Source of the DNA: Branchiostoma floridae | Lineage: Eukaryota; Chordata; Leptocardii; Amphioxiformes; Branchiostomatidae | Reading direction: 5' to 3' | Length of the DNA stretch: 64,000 nt | Assembly: GCF_000003815.2 (NCBI RefSeq) | Contig: NW_023365749.1 | Coordinates: forward strand, 278,678-342,677 | In this document: positions 54,121 through 64,000 of the stretch, one piece after another | Numbering within the stretch: position 1 is the stretch's first letter | Layout of the letters: every line of letters begins with the position of its first letter | Translations under genes and position numbers: made by a program | Notes under the pieces: generated by a model | The model's database searches: none | Seen by the model: only the letters and a program-made list of their open reading frames with translations | What the model was told of the DNA's origin: nothing

Positions 54121-54789
54121 TAAGAGGATACTTTGGCTTGCCTCCGTTGCAGTGTTCGACCTTTTTTTATTGGGGGGAGGGGCTGGGCGTTGGTTCGAAA
54201 GAACAAAGTTGGCTAGGTTTTCTTATTACGGAAGCCGACAGGAACAAGTTTTTTTATGGTCATATTTTTTTGTCAAACCATCTACCTGTTTTGATTCCGT
54301 TTCAAACCAATCACTCAAATAAATCTACCTGTTCATCAATTTGTACACTGTAAGCACTTTTCCAGGTAATAAAGTAACGCTCTTGTACTTGTAGAGGCAA
54401 GTTTATTAACCTGCATTACAACCAACAGATCTCCAAAACTTTGAAAAAGTATGTACAGGTTCGGCTACAAAGACAACCATGTATAACCGTATATACAGAG
54501 CACACATCAACCCCTACTGTACAGCCATGGGCTGGGATACACGCATTGCGACAATTGTTCTTTGGATAAAAAGTGTTGATGACGGAAACTGTGTTCATAG
54601 TTGTGCAAACAGCATAAAGTGTTTCAAAGTAGACTTTACAAACTGAAAGAACTGTGCATAGAATGAAGAAAGAACAGTCATCTTAATCATCTTCCATTGC
54701 AGTATTTTGTCCATATTGCCATTTTCACCTTCTCCAACCTTGCTCCTATTTAGTTTGCCCTAACCATCACTACAGGCATGTTTCTGTGG
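54121..54789. other. Intergenic; nothing recognised
   Basis: AT-rich sequence with short ORFs only. Confidence 0.5.
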
Positions 54790-54990
54790 CTGAACAATTG
54801 AGCTCCCAAATAGTTGGTAACTGGAAAACCCTGGTTCAATCCAGGGTAGGCCATCTTGAAGGGGGGATCACCTGTTTGAGGATGTGCTAGGCGAAGGCTA
54901 GCAACCACTCCCTGTTAAAGTATACCCTGCTACGGAAACAGCAAGGAAACTTGCTGCCCTATGTGCACAACATAGGACTAAGGTCTAAAC
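54790..54990 (+). mobile_element. Partial SINE copy of the 16555 family
   Basis: B-box-like 'ccctggttcaatccagggta', then 'ggctagcaaccactccctgt' and 'taccctgctacggaaacagc', matching the body at 16555-16870. The A-box side is degraded. Confidence 0.55.
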
Positions 54991-56627
54991 AGAATGGAAC
55001 CAAGTTGAACACAATTCACTGTTAGGCAGACTAATTCTTACAAGGCTGGAGGTGAAGCTGATACTTTGCTGAATTTGTGCTAAGTTTTGATTGGTACCGA
55101 TTTGTGATGATTCTACGGCACAAAACAGAAATCAGTACAAAATTAGAAAACCAGCAATGAAACACTAAATATTACAACTGTGGAACAACATCTCAGTTAC
55201 TTTCGATGTACGCGTAACTAACCAAAGACCCTGATAACGGACACTGATTGTGTGACGTAAGAACCCAACATTGCACTTGAATCAACGGTTCAGTACCACA
55301 GACTGATTGGTAGGGGATGTACAGCATACATACAACATATCGCTTCTGCAACAAATTGGCGGGAAATCTGACAACTCTACAACTCCTCTGGAGCATAAAC
55401 AAAGCGACCTTACCGCTTAATGGCTGTGTTCATCAACCCTAGCACCCCCCTCCCTTCCAAAACTTCAGTACAAATGCAAGACCACAACAATTACAAGACA
55501 TGACACTATTAAAGACGTCCTAGCATCCAGTCAGGGCCCCTACACATGGTCAAGTGTAATTTCGTGACCTTGGAATTCCATGACCTTGTAAAGGTCATAC
55601 CAAGGTCATTGCAGTTGATGGTGCTTTTCACTGAAAAGCAGTATGTCAATTTTTTCCTGGCGGCTTTTTATTTCAGTTTGTTAAGTTTCATTGATCATTT
55701 GGAAGAGCATACTCTTTATCATGGTTGATGTACATGTGTTGATGTCTACACTTCTGTGAAATAGTTAAGACAGTTGCTTCGAAAATCTGTCAGAAATTCC
55801 AAATTTTGGTAAAACTTCAGAGACTTTCCATATGTGTAGGAACCCTGTAATATGCTAATACAAATGTAGTAACTACAAACTCTGTTTTCTCCTGGTTTAA
55901 ACATTACCTAAAATATTCCTAGTTGCAAAAAGAGTGCACTGTGTTTAAGAATGGTACAAAATTCTCGTTAAAAACGTCAGACTCCTATTCGTGTCGTTAC
56001 AAACTCTTTGTACAAATGTGAGGTAGTTCAAGTAGCCAGATATGTCAACACAGACAAGGCAACGTCAGCATTGTTCGTTGGTCAATCAGCTAAACATTTA
56101 ACCCTCATCCCCTAAGGATGCATTTGAGCATCAGATTTGTACTGTCTACAACATAAGTCACTGGGAGGAGGGTTAAAACGATACCAATAGCTCTGTTGCA
56201 AAAATCTTGAGAATATTACAAAAAGAGACTTAATCTTTTTCCTGCTATTGGGTGCATCCATGCACCAAACTGGTAGTGCTTTTGTCAGACGTTGGTTACG
56301 CCAAATAGCACTTACTCAAGTAACTGAATATGGTCTTAGAGAAGATTCCAAAACCATATCCAGTTGCTGGAGTAACTGCTATTTAGCATATCTAAATTAC
56401 CTGGATGTCTAACCTTCATCAACAGAGCTGGTTGGTTCTCTGAGTGGTAAAAAAACTCTACATCTAGTTCAGTAACAAAGATTGTACGTTTGAGAACTTA
56501 TGGCAGTCAAAAAACTACCGATGTGCCTCAGACTATTGTAGCAGCAGCTCTGCAGATGTGAGTTGAAGGCCTGAAATGTACCGAAGTTCAACCTTTCATG
56601 TAAAAGCGCCGAGTCTGATTCCGCTCT
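54991..56627. other. 3' flank / 3' UTR of the PHIP/BRWD gene
   Basis: No coding exon seen. It contains a fragment of the 8366-8805 transposon family at about 56310-56430 ('catatccagttgctggagta' and 'acctggatgtctaaccttca'). Confidence 0.5.
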
Positions 56628-63564
<6,937 letters not shown>

Positions 63565-63841
63565 CTACACGACAAACAACAAGTGTTAGTCACCCTGCAT
63601 ACACTCTTGGTCAGACCACCCTTTCCACTAGAGTCGGCAACTGCTGTGTGACCAAAGATTTGACAGAAGTACAAATATTTTTACGTTATGTGTTTTTTGT
63701 TGTCTTTTCAAGCATACATTAACGGTGGGCATTATAAACTTCCTGGCACGTTTGACCAATTGCTGATGACACGTATCCAGAAGATCATGTGTACGTAACT
63801 CCTTGCGAGTTTACGATCTTGAGTGATTGATCATCAGTATC

Positions 63842-64000
63842 AGGGCTTGAAATACCGGGTGCATGTGCACCCAGGTGCACCCAAAATTGGAGCTGTGCAC
63901 CCAATTATTTTCTGTGGGTGCACAGGGTGCACCCAAATATTTTCTTATGTTTATGTATGTAAAAATATCAAAGTATACTTATTGTCTAGTATACATCATA
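63842..64000. mobile_element. Left end of an element running off the window
   Basis: CAGGGCTTGAAATACC resembles the terminal repeat of 18227-18573, followed by 'gtgcaccc' words in both orientations. Confidence 0.5.

Overview
This is animal nuclear DNA. The genes are split into many short exons with canonical GT/AG junctions and consistent phases. The proteins resemble vertebrate orthologues, introns are packed with small inverted-repeat transposons, tRNA-derived SINEs and minisatellites, and there is one 100-N assembly gap. The mix of deuterostome-type proteins and repeats suggests a cephalochordate (amphioxus, Branchiostoma), but that is inference from style and was not tested by a search.

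Layout. About 1-12.3 kb holds a possible 5' exon at the left edge and then repeats and non-coding DNA, with a promoter-like CpG-rich patch near 6.4 kb. 12.4-19.7 kb (+) is a lebercilin (LCA5) gene with a gap before its last exon. 22.2-25.0 kb (-) is a complete five-exon GET1/WRB gene, the tail-anchored-protein insertion receptor. It is divergent from APEX1 (25.4-38.4 kb, +), whose ten exons encode a 302-residue AP endonuclease; the two start codons are 421 bp apart. The 7.2-kb first intron of APEX1 contains a complete antisense five-exon AADAC/NCEH1-like membrane esterase gene (28.3-31.7 kb, -). 40.9-48.4 kb (-) is an eight-exon ATP-grasp ligase-like gene of unknown substrate. 48.5-54.1 kb is mobile DNA: a LINE 3' remnant and an intact 385-codon ORF for a C76-type cysteine-protease-like domain, with a 42-bp satellite and foldback elements. 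56.6-63.6 kb (-) is the C-terminal half of a PHIP/BRWD-type bromodomain gene, with both bromodomains and the acidic/serine-rich tail; it runs off the right edge.

The single-copy genes are housekeeping functions (cilium, ER membrane insertion, base-excision repair, lipid/ester hydrolysis, chromatin reading) and do not form one pathway. The most striking pattern is that five of the exons border tandem repeats that contain copies of the exon edge itself: donor copies in LCA5 and GET1, acceptor copies in APEX1, a terminal coding segment in the ATP-grasp gene, and a partial exon copy in PHIP/BRWD. This suggests local tandem duplication repeatedly starts at, or is retained at, exon boundaries here.

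Several transposon insertions can be bounded by target-site duplications: 10 bp at 4.3/5.6 kb, 8 bp at 39.2 kb, 8-9 bp at 21.9 and 46.7 kb, 9-10 bp at 53.4 kb, 19 bp around a SINE fragment at 18.6 kb, and TA for a mariner-like MITE family with four full-length copies.
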